A stretch of 64,000 nt of DNA, taken from Mucilaginibacter sp. Its GTDB lineage: Bacteria; Bacteroidota; Bacteroidia; Sphingobacteriales; Sphingobacteriaceae. The number at the start of each line of letters is the position of its first letter. Position 1 is the stretch's first letter. The notes under the pieces are model-generated. The model did no database searches, was not told the DNA's origin, and saw only the letters and a list, made by a program, of their open reading frames with translations. The stretch spans positions 62,001 to 126,000 of the forward strand of contig JAQBOA010000053.1 of assembly GCA_028288305.1 (NCBI GenBank), written 5' to 3'. Of this stretch, positions 1 through 9,750 are shown piece by piece. Made by a program: the position numbers and the translations under genes.

Positions 1-849
1 TATACGTTTGCCTAACAGGCGTATTGAATAAACATACTTAAATGCTTTATTAATTTTGCCGGTTTTGTCTTCGCCCATATTTGGCGATACAGCCGCAGCC
101 ATAATAAACCAGCCAAAAAACTTGTTCCATGCGCGGCCAAATACGGTTTTTACAGGCCGTTCAATGTCACAAAATAATATAATGCGATCAGTGTCAGTCT
201 TGTTTTCGGCATAATGAACATAAGTCTCATCAAAAATTACATCGTCGCCATCTTTCCATGCATAGCTTTGCCCGTCCACCACAATATGGCATTGTTCAGA
301 ATTAGGAGTTATAAGCCCAAGATGATATCGTAACGATCCGGCATATGGATCGCGGTGCTGTAATAGTTCACTACCGGCAGGCAGCACAGCAAACATAGCA
401 GCTTTTACTTCCGGTATCTCTTTAATTAATTCTATAGTTTGCGGACAATATTTTTTTGCGGAAGGATGAAAATCATTATACCACTTTAAATAAAAACGTT
501 TCCAGCCACGCCTAAAAAATGAGTTAAAACCTGCATCGTTATACTGATTTGATCCTTTTATCAATTCTTCGCGTTCCAGTTGCAGCGCCTCATCACGTAT
601 AATTTGCCAGTTATTTTTAAGCAGGCTAAGCTGCGGGAAATAGGATGAATTGATGTATGGCTTGTTTTCTACGTTAGATAAAGCATACATAGGAATATTA
701 ATAGGCGCCATAAAGGTGGAGTGATCTGTAAGCTGCCTGAAAAATTTATAGCGCACTTTGCCTCTGTAATGAACAATTATTGTAGAGATAATCAGGACAT
801 AGAAGAAAATGAATTTTCCTGATAATAGTTGGGTAGCTATTTGGTGCAT
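1..849 (-). CDS. Aspartyl/asparaginyl beta-hydroxylase family protein (LpxO-like), C-terminus cut by window edge
   Basis: Reading the minus strand from the ATG at 849 gives 283 codons without a stop up to the window edge, so the gene is partial. The start is a hydrophobic segment (LLSGKFIFFYVLIISTIIV) that probably anchors the protein in the membrane. Later come an HRDPYAG motif and an HYAENKTDTDRIILFCDIERP stretch. These fit the iron-binding HxD...H and the 2-oxoglutarate-binding Arg of the Asp/Asn beta-hydroxylase family. Members such as LpxO hydroxylate lipid A acyl chains at the inner membrane. That substrate is only an inference here; peptide hydroxylation is an alternative. The family call is fairly sure. 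Confidence 0.85.
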   Translation of the reverse strand, partial: MHQIATQLLSGKFIFFYVLIISTIIVHYRGKVRYKFFRQLTDHSTFMAPINIPMYALSNVENKPYINSSYFPQLSLLKNNWQIIRDEALQLEREELIKGSNQYNDAGFNSFFRRGWKRFYLKWYNDFHPSAKKYCPQTIELIKEIPEVKAAMFAVLPAGSELLQHRDPYAGSLRYHLGLITPNSEQCHIVVDGQSYAWKDGDDVIFDETYVHYAENKTDTDRIILFCDIERPVKTVFGRAWNKFFGWFIMAAAVSPNMGEDKTGKINKAFKYVYSIRLLGKRI

Positions 850-1031
850 AATGCCCTCCTTTTATTATACACAAGGTAAGCACTTAGATAATGACTTAGT
901 TTAGTTACCCCTGATTTTTACAAAATTCTGATGATTTGTCCCAACAAGTTAGATTTTCATAAGAACGAGAGTATTGGTGTCCGTCCGTTTTTGAATAGGG
1001 TTTCCCGGACAAATATGAGACAGTACTTTGG

Positions 1032-1132
1032 CTTCACCTAAATCCTCTCCAAAGGAGAGGACTTTGAATAGCGAGTTGGCTGGTTTTATGTCTTTTAAAC
1101 TCCCTCTCCAAAGGAGAGGGCCGGGGTGAGGC
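1032..1132. repeat. Palindromic repeat element, same family as the insert in leuS
   Basis: Two perfect hairpins, CCTCTCC-AAA-GGAGAGG at 1044-1060 and CCCTCTCC-AAA-GGAGAGGG at 1102-1120, sit in the 314-base gap 850-1163. The outer ends read cttcacctaaat and gccggggtgaggc. The same ends and hairpins occur in reverse orientation inside leuS at 7828-7913. A partial match to the 11353-11402 inverted repeat (ggtgtccgtccgt) lies just upstream near 974. Nothing else was recognised in this gap. Confidence 0.8.
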
Positions 1133-1163
1133 GAATATTGGCTTAAGCCGAACTCACAGTACT

Positions 1164-1637
1164 TTATTGATGATGATAGGGTTCACCCTTTATAATGGTA
1201 AATGCGCGGTAAAGTTGTTCAACAAAAAACAGGCGTACCATTTGATGTGAAAACGTCATAGCTGATAATGATAATTTGTCGTTTGCCCTTTCACAAACAG
1301 ATGGGTCAAAGCCATAAGGGCCTCCAACAATAAAAACTACATTGGCAACTGATCCCAATGCTTTTTTATTAATATATGCTGCAAATTGCTGTGAGGACAA
1401 TTCCATCCCGTTTTCATCCAGTAAGATCACATGGTCTAACGGAAATATTTTTTTTAGGATCAACTCGGCTTCTTTGGCTTTTTGCTGATCAGGCGTCAAT
1501 GCTTTGGTGTTTTTTAGCTCATCAATTTCAACAATAATTAGTTTGGTATAGTGTTTTAGCCGTTTAACATACTTTTCTATGCCTTCCTTTAAATAAGCAT
1601 CTTCTGTTTTGCCAACGGTTAAAAAAGTTATCTTCAT
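1164..1637 (-). CDS. rlmH: 23S rRNA (pseudouridine1915-N3)-methyltransferase RlmH
   Basis: The 157-residue product has the whole SPOUT-methyltransferase layout of RlmH: N-terminal MKITFLTVGKT, the SAM-site FIVGGPYGFDPSV, the SLSAMTFSHQMVRLFFVEQLYRA helix region and the C-terminal GEPYHH. RlmH methylates pseudouridine 1915 in helix 69 of 23S rRNA in assembled 70S ribosomes. The length is typical of the family. It is divergent from the MutS-like gene, and the gap between them carries an inverted word repeat and no obvious promoter box. Confidence 0.97.
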   Translation of the reverse strand: MKITFLTVGKTEDAYLKEGIEKYVKRLKHYTKLIIVEIDELKNTKALTPDQQKAKEAELILKKIFPLDHVILLDENGMELSSQQFAAYINKKALGSVANVVFIVGGPYGFDPSVCERANDKLSLSAMTFSHQMVRLFFVEQLYRAFTIIKGEPYHHQ

Positions 1638-1645
1638 TTTTTAAG

Positions 1646-1797
1646 AAGTTGAAATGTTGGAAGGTTGAAATGTTGTAAAGTTATAAAGTTGTTGTAATGT
1701 TGCAACGTTTAAGGTTGTAAAGTTAACTAGTAGTTTATAAAGCCAATTATTTAAAAACCTTGCAACTTTACAACATTTCAACCTTTCAACAAAATAA
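1646..1797. repeat. Inverted word repeat between rlmH and the MutS-like gene
   Basis: The words gttgaaatgttg and gttgtaaagtt are repeated directly on the left. They return as a reverse complement on the right (aactttacaacatttcaacc). The two arms match over 22 bases, about 80 bases apart. The element fills nearly the whole divergent intergenic gap. Confidence 0.85.
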
Positions 1798-1800
1798 CAA

Positions 1801-3600
1801 ATGGATATAATAAATGATTACCGGCAAAGAATAGCTTTTGCACAACAGGAAGCAGATAAATATAAAAAGCTGGCTAATGCCTATTCACTGCTGAGGTTGG
1901 GCATTTTTGCTCTAATTGTTTTATCCGTTTACTTTGCTATAGTTCGTAACGACTTTACCATTTTAGCCGTAGCTTTTGTTATACTGGTTTTTGGTTTTAT
2001 GTGGCTTGTTTCCCGACAAGGATTGTATGAAAGGCAGAAGAAATATTTTCTTGATTTAATATCAGTAAATGAAAATGAGATAGGAAGCATATTAAGCAGC
2101 ACTAATATTTATAATGACGGAAGTCAATTTAGTGATGAAAAACATTACTACAGCGCCGATCTTGATATTTTTGGCAAAGCATCTTTATTTCAATTGGTTA
2201 ATCGTGCAGCTACTTCAACAGGAATTGTGAAGCTTGCTAACCAGTTGGATGCCCCTTCAAACAGAGAAATTATTTTATTAAGGCAAAACGCGGTTGAAGA
2301 ACTCTCACTGAAAAATAATTGGAAGCTTGAAATGCAGGCCCTGCTTTTATTCGCGAATAAAGAGGAGTTAAACCAACTGCAAAATCTTTTCAGATACTTA
2401 CGTATACCATTAAACCTACCCGGAGAAAAATGGTTAAGTAAGTACACTAAAATTGCTCCTTTACTATTGTTAGTGACTATTTTACTGGCATTTTTTTATC
2501 CGGTATTTAATTCCATTTCTATTTTAATCGGTTTAGTCAATTTAGGAATAGTGTTTTCAAAAGCTTTATACATAAAAAAAGCTGATCTTATTGCAGGTAA
2601 AATTGGGAGTACCCTTAACAATTACGCTACTGTTTTTGAAAAAATTGAACTTGAAAAATGGGAATCAACCTATTGCAACAACCTGCTTCAAGAGTTAAAG
2701 TCAGGGCACACATCCCAAAAGATTAAAGAACTTTCTATTTTAATTAATAAGCTTAATTACCATTTAAATATAATAGTTGGGTTCTTTTTAAATGTTTTTT
2801 TCCTTTGGGATATCCGGCAGATCATTGCTATTGAAAACTGGAAACGTGATAACCAGCAAAGCCTTGAAGATGCCTTTGACGTAATAGCCGAATTTGAGTC
2901 GCTTATAAGCCTTGCAAGTTTAAATATTAATTATCCTGAGTGGTGCTTTCCTGAAATCGCTGAAGACCCTGGTTACACTTTAATAGCAAAAGGATTGGCT
3001 CATCCGCTAATCAACAGCCAAAAAAGAGTTGATAATGATTATGAACTTGATGATACCTTTAAAATAGATATCATTACCGGATCAAACATGGCGGGTAAAA
3101 GTACTTTTTTACGTACCATAGGCATAAATACCGTGTTAGCATTAAGTGGTGCACCTGTTTGTGCAAAGGAAATGAAGGTATCAGTAATGACCATCATCAG
3201 CTATATGCGTATTAAAGATTCATTAAATGAAAGCACTTCAACTTTTAAAGCAGAGCTTGATAGGCTGCAAATGCTATTGGCCGCTGTTGAGAAGGATGGT
3301 AAAGTTTTCTTTTTAATCGATGAGATGCTGCGTGGTACCAATTCCGTTGATAAATACCTGGGCTCAAAAGCGGTAATTGAACGACTGATCACCAAAAAAG
3401 CTGTAGGTATGGTAGCAACACATGATTTACAAATAGCCGAATTAGAAAAAAGTCATCCCGATTATGTACGCAATTTTTATTTTGATATACAGGTTAAAGA
3501 CGGTGAAATGCTTTTCGATTATAAAATTAAACACGGTGAATGCAAAACCTTTAATGCTTCGTTACTGCTAAAGCAGATAGGGATTGATATAGAAGCTTGA
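1801..3600 (+). CDS. MutS-family ATPase with membrane segments (MutS-related protein)
   Basis: The 599-residue protein starts with two hydrophobic segments (about residues 30-70) and has two more around 218-250. A MutS domain V ATPase fills the last third. Walker A is GSNMAGKST at 427-435 and Walker B is FFLIDE at 503-508, followed by the MutS-type LRGTNS. There is no mismatch-recognition domain I and no MutS2 Smr or KOW part, so a role in mismatch repair is doubtful. Bacteroidota commonly carry these membrane-bound MutS-like proteins and their function is not established. The ATPase assignment is secure; the biological role is open. Confidence 0.85.
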   Translation: MDIINDYRQRIAFAQQEADKYKKLANAYSLLRLGIFALIVLSVYFAIVRNDFTILAVAFVILVFGFMWLVSRQGLYERQKKYFLDLISVNENEIGSILSSTNIYNDGSQFSDEKHYYSADLDIFGKASLFQLVNRAATSTGIVKLANQLDAPSNREIILLRQNAVEELSLKNNWKLEMQALLLFANKEELNQLQNLFRYLRIPLNLPGEKWLSKYTKIAPLLLLVTILLAFFYPVFNSISILIGLVNLGIVFSKALYIKKADLIAGKIGSTLNNYATVFEKIELEKWESTYCNNLLQELKSGHTSQKIKELSILINKLNYHLNIIVGFFLNVFFLWDIRQIIAIENWKRDNQQSLEDAFDVIAEFESLISLASLNINYPEWCFPEIAEDPGYTLIAKGLAHPLINSQKRVDNDYELDDTFKIDIITGSNMAGKSTFLRTIGINTVLALSGAPVCAKEMKVSVMTIISYMRIKDSLNESTSTFKAELDRLQMLLAAVEKDGKVFFLIDEMLRGTNSVDKYLGSKAVIERLITKKAVGMVATHDLQIAELEKSHPDYVRNFYFDIQVKDGEMLFDYKIKHGECKTFNASLLLKQIGIDIEA

Positions 3601-3776
3601 TAGATGTGCAAATGTGCAAATGTGCAGATGTGCAGATGGTCAAATTGATCAATCCAATCTGATAAATGTGGAAATATGCAGATTTTAAATGTTTAAATTG
3701 ATCAATCAATCCGCACATTTGAAATCTGCACATCTATTCTATCTGCACATCTGAAATCCGCACATTTGCACATCAA
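3601..3776. repeat. Inverted word repeat (gatgtgcaaat family) after the MutS-like gene
   Basis: The words gatgtgcaaatgtgc and agatgtgcagat repeat directly right after the stop codon. They return inverted just before the end of the convergent TonB receptor gene (atctgcacatc, gcacatttgcacatc). A second internal pair (caaattgatcaatc) is also duplicated. The element lies between two convergent genes and could form a long hairpin serving as a bidirectional terminator, but there is no clean T-tract. Confidence 0.8.
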
Positions 3777-3779
3777 ATC

Positions 3780-6296
3780 TTATCTTCCGCCACCGCCAAC
3801 GCCGCCTTGCTGATCACCTTGTTTCAGGTCATCATTGTTAACACCTTTCTTCTGTTGCTGCGGGTTGCTAAAGGTTGTTTTACCAAATGTGTAACTAAAT
3901 GTTAAACCAACAGAGCGGAATGGGAATTGAAACCTGCTGGTTTGTATAAAACCCGGGCTTGATATGTTTGAATTGAAGTTTTTGTACTTGTTAAATGGTT
4001 CGAGAGTATTAATTCCAATAGAAGCTTTTTTCTTCATTATTTGCTTCCTTACACCAGCACCAAATATGCTAAATGACGGACTGGTACCCTGTATGGTATG
4101 GCGCGGAGAGTTCTCAACTGCGAAGGTTTCAGCAATAAAGCCGTTTTTCAAAGTTACCGATGCGCTTAAAAAGGCATTGTATTGTACATATGTGCCTGTA
4201 TGTGAAAAGAATTGTTCATACTGACCATATGGAGTCGGATCATAAGTATAAACATTAATGCTTGTACGTATGGTTAATATTTTAATTGGACTTATTGAAC
4301 CAAAAAAGCTTGCACCAATAGAATTATTTACCCCCGCGTTATGAAAATCACTTAGAGTACCAGGCTGCCCATTAACAGTTATTTGCGTATAAAGACCCTC
4401 AATTAAACCTTCGGTATGCTTGTAATAAACAGACATATTAAAAACAGAAGATTTTACAAAAGTGTTGTAATTTAATTCCACAGTTTGTGAAACCTCCGGA
4501 GCTAAATATGGATTGCCCTCTGTTTGCGCCAATATATTATTCGTGTTTTTAACGGGATTTAAAAACTGTAAACTTGGCCTTGTAATACGTTTGCTATAGC
4601 TCAATTTAACAGTTTGAGTAGGTGTAAGTTGTTTCTGTAAAGTTAAACTGGGAATAAAAGTCAGATAACTATTATCAAAAGGCTGTAAAGTAAGTTGTCC
4701 TGGGCTTACCGGGTCACCATGTATAGATGTGTTTTCCAGCCTGGCGCCTGCAAGTATCGAATAACTTTTAGGTAAAGTAAAGGTTAATACCGAATAGCCT
4801 GCTGTGACATTCTGATTGTAGTCATATTTACTTGAATTAATAGGATCGTAAACAAAAGAACTCTGACCTAAAGTGTCATATTCAGCCGAAGTACTGGTGA
4901 TCCTCCTGATAATTTCCTTGCCTCCTGCTTCAAATTTTAAGATCTTGCTAATTGGCAGCGTATAATCGGCCTGGATGGTGTATTCATTGTTTATAGCATT
5001 GATAAAGTTCTGCTGGTTTGTCTCATCTTCAGGTGTAAACAGGGTAGTATAATCTGTTACAATTTTACTACGGCTCCATTGCGCAGAAATAATAATATTA
5101 TGCTCACCATCCTTCGAAAATTTATGGGTATAATCCATGCTCCAGTCAAACCCGCCAAATGAATTATGACCTGTTGAGTTTGCCATGTACATAAATGTTG
5201 AGTCGGGTTTAGGCGGTGCAAAATAGGTTGTTTTGGTAGTGGTTGTTTTTCCAACAGTATTAAAGCCCCCTTTATTAAAGCGGAAAGTTGATGAAATGCT
5301 GTTAAAAGCATTAAATTCATAATTTGCTGTAGCAGAGCTTATAGTACCATAACGTTTTACCAGGCTGGTGCCTTTTACATCCTGAGAAGTATGAGAGGAT
5401 CCACTATTGAAATCCTGGTAAAAATCAGTTAAGGAAGTTTGAGGCCATGTAAAGTTACCACCGGCATTTAGCGATAAACTAAAGCGGTTTTTATTATAAT
5501 TAAAATTTGCATTGCCGTTATTTTGCCTGGTACCAAAACCGCCGCTTATAGTACCGCTGATGCCAGAAATGTTTTTCTGTTTGGTTACGATATTTATAAT
5601 ACCTGCCGAGCCTTCGGCATCATACTTTGCCGATGGTGAAGTGATCACTTCAATGCTTTTAATTTGATCGGCTGGAATGGTCTTCAATACATCAGATAAG
5701 CTTGCCGATGTTGCACCTGATGGCTTACCATTGATCAATACTTTTACATTTTGGTCGCCTCTGATTGCGACGTTACCATTAATATCAACAGATACTAATG
5801 GCACCTTTTGTAGAACATCACTGGCATTACCTCCTGCGGCAGTGAGGTCCTTTTCGGCGTTGTATACAATTTTATCAATATGGTTTTCTACTAAAGCTGC
5901 CTGGCCGGTAACAGTTACTTCTTTTAATGCTTTCGCACTTGGAGATATTAAAACTGATCCTAAATTTTTATCGGGTTTTGAATCTGTAGTAGTAATGTTA
6001 TCAATAGTTTTAGTAGGATAGCCTATAAAGGTTATAGTTATTTTATAACTGCCCGGATGTATATTATCCAGCCTGAAGTTGCCTTTTGGATCGGTTATCA
6101 CACCTGTAATAGGGCTTTTTCCTCCGGCCCTGTAAAGGCTGACAGAAGCATAATCCATTGGTTTCCTGTTGATTGAATCAATAATAGTACCGGATATTTT
6201 GCCAACAGTTGTTGATCCGCCTCCACCAACACCCATTTGTGCTTTGGCAGCGATAAAAGAACATAAAATTGCAATAAGTATATAAAAACGTTTCAT
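3780..6296 (-). CDS. TonB-dependent receptor, outer-membrane beta-barrel family
   Basis: This 838-residue protein has a signal peptide (MKRFYILIAILCSFIAAKA|Q). A carboxypeptidase-regulatory-like beta-sandwich covers about residues 33-115 (KISGTIIDSINRKPMDYASV). A plug domain follows (about 130-240, with DVLQKVPLVSVDINGNVAIRG) and then a large beta-barrel of the OMP_b-brl_3 type ending FSYTFGK. It sits in the outer membrane and probably moves or senses a substrate using TonB energy; the substrate cannot be told. Oddities are glycine-rich stretches both right after the signal peptide (GVGGGG) and at the extreme C-terminus (GGVGGGGR), where barrels usually end in an aromatic residue. No SusD partner is adjacent. 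Confidence 0.88.
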   Translation of the reverse strand: MKRFYILIAILCSFIAAKAQMGVGGGGSTTVGKISGTIIDSINRKPMDYASVSLYRAGGKSPITGVITDPKGNFRLDNIHPGSYKITITFIGYPTKTIDNITTTDSKPDKNLGSVLISPSAKALKEVTVTGQAALVENHIDKIVYNAEKDLTAAGGNASDVLQKVPLVSVDINGNVAIRGDQNVKVLINGKPSGATSASLSDVLKTIPADQIKSIEVITSPSAKYDAEGSAGIINIVTKQKNISGISGTISGGFGTRQNNGNANFNYNKNRFSLSLNAGGNFTWPQTSLTDFYQDFNSGSSHTSQDVKGTSLVKRYGTISSATANYEFNAFNSISSTFRFNKGGFNTVGKTTTTKTTYFAPPKPDSTFMYMANSTGHNSFGGFDWSMDYTHKFSKDGEHNIIISAQWSRSKIVTDYTTLFTPEDETNQQNFINAINNEYTIQADYTLPISKILKFEAGGKEIIRRITSTSAEYDTLGQSSFVYDPINSSKYDYNQNVTAGYSVLTFTLPKSYSILAGARLENTSIHGDPVSPGQLTLQPFDNSYLTFIPSLTLQKQLTPTQTVKLSYSKRITRPSLQFLNPVKNTNNILAQTEGNPYLAPEVSQTVELNYNTFVKSSVFNMSVYYKHTEGLIEGLYTQITVNGQPGTLSDFHNAGVNNSIGASFFGSISPIKILTIRTSINVYTYDPTPYGQYEQFFSHTGTYVQYNAFLSASVTLKNGFIAETFAVENSPRHTIQGTSPSFSIFGAGVRKQIMKKKASIGINTLEPFNKYKNFNSNISSPGFIQTSRFQFPFRSVGLTFSYTFGKTTFSNPQQQKKGVNNDDLKQGDQQGGVGGGGR

Positions 6297-6644
6297 TCCT
6301 AATGATTTTTCTAATTGGAGGTTTAAATGCTTGAAATGTTACACGCTAAAGTGGATAATTTGTAATAAACCCGCTATGTCATCAATTCGTTACATTGATA
6401 ACACAATAAAAGGGGTTGTATCAAAAATTTAAACATGAAAAACAAGGGCAAAATATATTTTGAGCTAAAAATCTTTGTGCCGCTTTGTGCATTCTCTTAG
6501 CGCCCTTCGTGGTAAAAATTAAACACAAAGGAGCCAAGGAGTCACTAAGAACACTAAGGCCGAATATTATTTTGTACTCCTTTATCTCGAAAGGTTTTTG
6601 ATACAGTCTTAAGTTAGAAAACAATCAGAATAATAAGGAACTCT
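6297..6644. other. Intergenic region with a degenerate cttagtg/cacaaag word repeat
   Basis: The 348 bases between two minus-strand genes hold a stretch (about 6420-6600) built of short related words: ctttgtgccgctttgtgc, cttcgtggt, cacaaaggagccaaggag, cactaagaacactaagg. It resembles the acgaag/ctaagg word repeats seen between genes in many bacteria. The repeated gtatcaaaaa / tttttgatac near 6419 and 6604 forms short outer inverted ends. No gene was recognised. Confidence 0.55.
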
Positions 6645-9581
6645 CTACAACACAATATTCACTATCCTGCCTTTTACTACAATTACTTTTTTGGGTGCCT
6701 TGCCATCAAGATATTTCTGCACATCGGCATTAGCTAAAACAAAAGCTTCAATATCCTTTGACTCAAGGCTTAATGAAATATTGAGGTTAATTTTAGTTTT
6801 TCCGTTGATAGAAATGGGGTAGGCAAACTCATCCTCAATTAAGTAAGCAGCATTGAATTTTGGATAGGGTGTATAAGATAGTGTTCCGGCGGGGTTACCC
6901 AGCAATACCCACAACTCTTCACAAATATGCGGTGCATATGGCGAAAGAATGATAACCATATCCTGCAGAATAGCCCGCTTATTACATTTAAGATCGGTTA
7001 ACTCATTTACCGCTATCATAAAACTTGAAACTGAAGTATTGAAAGAAAAGCGGTCTACGTCTTCTTCTACCTTGCGGATAATTTTATGCAATGATTTGAG
7101 CTCAGCTTTGGTTGGTTCTTCATCTGATACATTAAAATTCCAGGCATCGTCATGAAATAAACGCCAAAACTTACGCAGAAATTTAAATACACCTTCAATA
7201 CCGTTAGTGTTCCATGGTTTGCTTTGCTCTAAAGGCCCTAAAAACATTTCGTACATACGAAGGGTATCGGCGCCGTAACGCTCTATGAGGTTGTCGGGGT
7301 TTACAACGTTGAACTTGGATTTTGACATCTTTTCGATCTCAACACCGCATACATATTTCCCGTTCTCAAGGATAAATTCTGCGTTTTTATATTCAGGGCG
7401 CCAAACCTTAAATTTGTTGATATCTAAAATATCATTTTCTACAATATTCACATCAACATGTATTGGTGATGTTTTATATTGTTTAATTAAGCCATGCGAA
7501 ATAAAAGTATTGGTGCCCTGGCCCGCATCATCAATTAATCTATACACAAAGTTCGACCGCCCCTGAATGTGCCCCTGGTTAATCAGCTTTTTAAACGGCT
7601 CTTCCTCAATCACCAGGTCCAAATCTTTCATAAACTTATTCCAGAAACGGCTGTATAGCAAATGCCCGGTTGCATGCTCACTGCCGCCTATATACAGGTC
7701 AACATTCTTCCAGTATTCAACGGCCTGTTTTGACGCAAACTCTTTATCATTATGCGCATCCATATACCGGTACCAGTACCAGCTTGAGCCGGCCCAGCCA
7801 GGCATGGTGCTGAGTTCATATTCATACGCCTCACCCCGGCCCTCTCCAAAGGAGAGGGAGGCAGCTTCACCTTCTTTTAAAGTCCTCTCCTTTGGAGAGG
7901 ATTTAGGTGAGGCTTGATATTTCCAATTAGAAGCTCTCGCCAATGGCGGCTCCCCACTTTCCGTAGGCAAATATTTATCAACCTCAGGCAATACTAATGG
8001 CAAATCTTTTTCTTCAATTAAGTGCGGTAAACCATCTTTAAAATAAACAGGAACCGGCTCTCCCCAATAACGCTGACGGCCAAATATGGCATCGCGCATG
8101 CGGTAGTTTACTTTTGCCTTGCCTGCGCCTAATTCTTCCAGTTTGGCAATAACAGTTGCAGCGGCCTCTTTATAGGTTAGTCCATTTATAAAGCCAGAAT
8201 TTATATAGCGGCCTTCCTTGGTAGGGTCAGCTTCGGTTTCAATGTTTTGTATGTCGATGATGGGTATTATCGGCAAATTATACTGCTTGGCAAATAGATA
8301 ATCGCGCTGATCACCGGAAGGTACAGCCATAACCGCGCCGGTGCCATATCCGGCAAGCACATAGTCAGCAATCCATATCTGTATTTTTTCGCCGTTAACC
8401 GGATTTATAGCATAGCTGCCGGTAAATGCGCCCGAAACGGTTTTGGCCTCAGCCATGCGCTCTAATTCCGATTTCTTTTTTGTTTGATTGATATATGCTT
8501 CAATAGTCGTCTTCTGTCCAGGCGTAGTTAAAGGTTCAACCAGCTCATGCTCAGGTGCTATAACCAAAAAGGTAGTACCGAAAATAGTATCGGCACGGGT
8601 GGTGAAAACCTCTATAGCCCCCTCTAAATCTCCCCCGGTAGGGGAGACTTTAGCAGCACTCTCTTCTGAAGCCCTCCCTACCGGGGAGGGTTTGGGTGGG
8701 GCTATAATCCGAAATTTAACAAGGGCTCCCACACTTTTCCCTATCCAGTTGCGTTGCATTTCTTTTAGCGGTTCGGGCCAGTCAATGGTGTCGAGGCCTT
8801 TTAGCAGACGGTCGGCATAGGCTGTTATGCGCATGCTCCACTGCATCATTTTCTTTTGCTCAACCGGGTAACCGCCACGTTCGCTAAAGCCATCCTTTAC
8901 CTCATCATTGGCCAGTACGGTGCCTAAAGCAGCGCACCAGTTTACTGTGCTTTCGCGCAGATAGGTAAGGCGGTATTTTAACAATTCGGCTTGCTTATCA
9001 TTATCGCTCAAGGCTCGCCATTCATCCGCTGTGAAGCTTAAAACTTCTTCATCACAAACAGCGTCAATGCCTGTCGATCCATATTTCTCAAAGTGTTCAA
9101 CCAGTTTACTGATAGGTTCAGCTTTATCTGCAGTTTTATTATACCAGGAGTTAAACAGCTGTATAAATATCCATTGCGTCCACTTATAATAATCCGGTGA
9201 ACTGGTACGCACTTCGCGACTCCAATCGAACGAAAAACCAATCTGATCAAGCTGACGGCGGTAGGTGGCAATATTAGCTTCGGTAGTTATAGCGGGGTGC
9301 TGCCCGGTTTGTATGGCATATTGTTCGGCAGGTAAACCAAAGCTGTCATAACCCATAGGGTGCAGCACATTAAAGCCTTTCAGCCTTTTATAACGTGCAA
9401 AAATATCAGAAGCAATATAGCCCAGTGGATGTCCAACATGTAGGCCCGCACCTGATGGATAAGGAAACATATCAAGCACATAATACTTGGGTTTGGTGGT
9501 TTTGTCTTCGGCTTTAAACGTTTGATGCTCTGCCCAAAACTTTTGCCATTTTTTTTCTATAGCTGCAAATTGATAGTCCAT
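6645..9581 (-). CDS. leuS: Leucine--tRNA ligase with two in-frame repeat insertions
   Basis: LeuRS charges tRNA-Leu and edits mischarged products. The class I signatures are HVGH at residues 48-51 and KMSKS at 751-755. The editing domain carries [10 protein letters not shown] and the C-terminal anticodon-binding region is complete. At 978 residues it is longer than usual. The excess matches two insertions built from palindromic DNA repeats. Residues 293-323 ([15 protein letters not shown]...) lie where the editing domain begins. Residues 557-585 ([15 protein letters not shown]...) lie just before the conserved [15 protein letters not shown]. Both keep the reading frame and contain no stop, so the enzyme is probably active with surface loops. 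As an essential single-copy gene it should be under strong selection. Confidence 0.97.
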   Translation of the reverse strand: MDYQFAAIEKKWQKFWAEHQTFKAEDKTTKPKYYVLDMFPYPSGAGLHVGHPLGYIASDIFARYKRLKGFNVLHPMGYDSFGLPAEQYAIQTGQHPAITTEANIATYRRQLDQIGFSFDWSREVRTSSPDYYKWTQWIFIQLFNSWYNKTADKAEPISKLVEHFEKYGSTGIDAVCDEEVLSFTADEWRALSDNDKQAELLKYRLTYLRESTVNWCAALGTVLANDEVKDGFSERGGYPVEQKKMMQWSMRITAYADRLLKGLDTIDWPEPLKEMQRNWIGKSVGALVKFRIIAPPKPSPVGRASEESAAKVSPTGGDLEGAIEVFTTRADTIFGTTFLVIAPEHELVEPLTTPGQKTTIEAYINQTKKKSELERMAEAKTVSGAFTGSYAINPVNGEKIQIWIADYVLAGYGTGAVMAVPSGDQRDYLFAKQYNLPIIPIIDIQNIETEADPTKEGRYINSGFINGLTYKEAAATVIAKLEELGAGKAKVNYRMRDAIFGRQRYWGEPVPVYFKDGLPHLIEEKDLPLVLPEVDKYLPTESGEPPLARASNWKYQASPKSSPKERTLKEGEAASLSFGEGRGEAYEYELSTMPGWAGSSWYWYRYMDAHNDKEFASKQAVEYWKNVDLYIGGSEHATGHLLYSRFWNKFMKDLDLVIEEEPFKKLINQGHIQGRSNFVYRLIDDAGQGTNTFISHGLIKQYKTSPIHVDVNIVENDILDINKFKVWRPEYKNAEFILENGKYVCGVEIEKMSKSKFNVVNPDNLIERYGADTLRMYEMFLGPLEQSKPWNTNGIEGVFKFLRKFWRLFHDDAWNFNVSDEEPTKAELKSLHKIIRKVEEDVDRFSFNTSVSSFMIAVNELTDLKCNKRAILQDMVIILSPYAPHICEELWVLLGNPAGTLSYTPYPKFNAAYLIEDEFAYPISINGKTKINLNISLSLESKDIEAFVLANADVQKYLDGKAPKKVIVVKGRIVNIVL
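7828..7913. repeat. Palindromic element inserted in frame in leuS (copy 2)
   Basis: The DNA carries gcctcaccccgg at one end and atttaggtgaggc at the other. The two hairpins are CCCTCTCC-AAA-GGAGAGGG and CCTCTCC-TTT-GGAGAGG. This is the reverse complement of the intergenic element at 1032-1132, with a different middle. It encodes residues 557-585 of LeuRS. Confidence 0.9.
8615..8704. repeat. Palindromic element inserted in frame in leuS (copy 1)
   Basis: This 90-base element has ends TAGCCCC and GGGGCTA (the flanking bases extend the match to TATAGCCCC/GGGGCTATA). Its hairpins are CTCCCCCGGTAGGGGAG and CCCTCCCTACCGGGGAGGG. It is a sister type of the 7828-7913 element with the same architecture. 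It encodes LeuRS residues 293-323; a length of 90 bases keeps the frame. Confidence 0.9.
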
Positions 9582-9629
9582 TGGTTAATTTCCGCGTGTG
9601 AGGTTGCGAAATTAAGAAAATCTCTATTA

Positions 9630-9750
9630 GTATGATAGTATATTGGTGAATAGTTGATTGGGTTGAGTGGTTGATTAAGTTGCAATAAGTGTCTGCCCGG
9701 TTTGATGTTGTTTTAACCAATCAACTTAATCTAACCTAATCAACCTATAA
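9630..9750. repeat. Inverted word repeat (ggttgattaag family) upstream of leuS
   Basis: The left part reads gttgattgggttgagtggttgattaagttg. The right part (aaccaatcaacttaatc, aacctaatcaacc) is its imperfect reverse complement. The repeat fills the gap between leuS and the phosphatase gene. Confidence 0.65.

Noticed and set aside
3964-4224. 86-codon plus-strand frame inside the TonB receptor gene
   Set aside because: It is antisense to a well-supported beta-barrel coding region.
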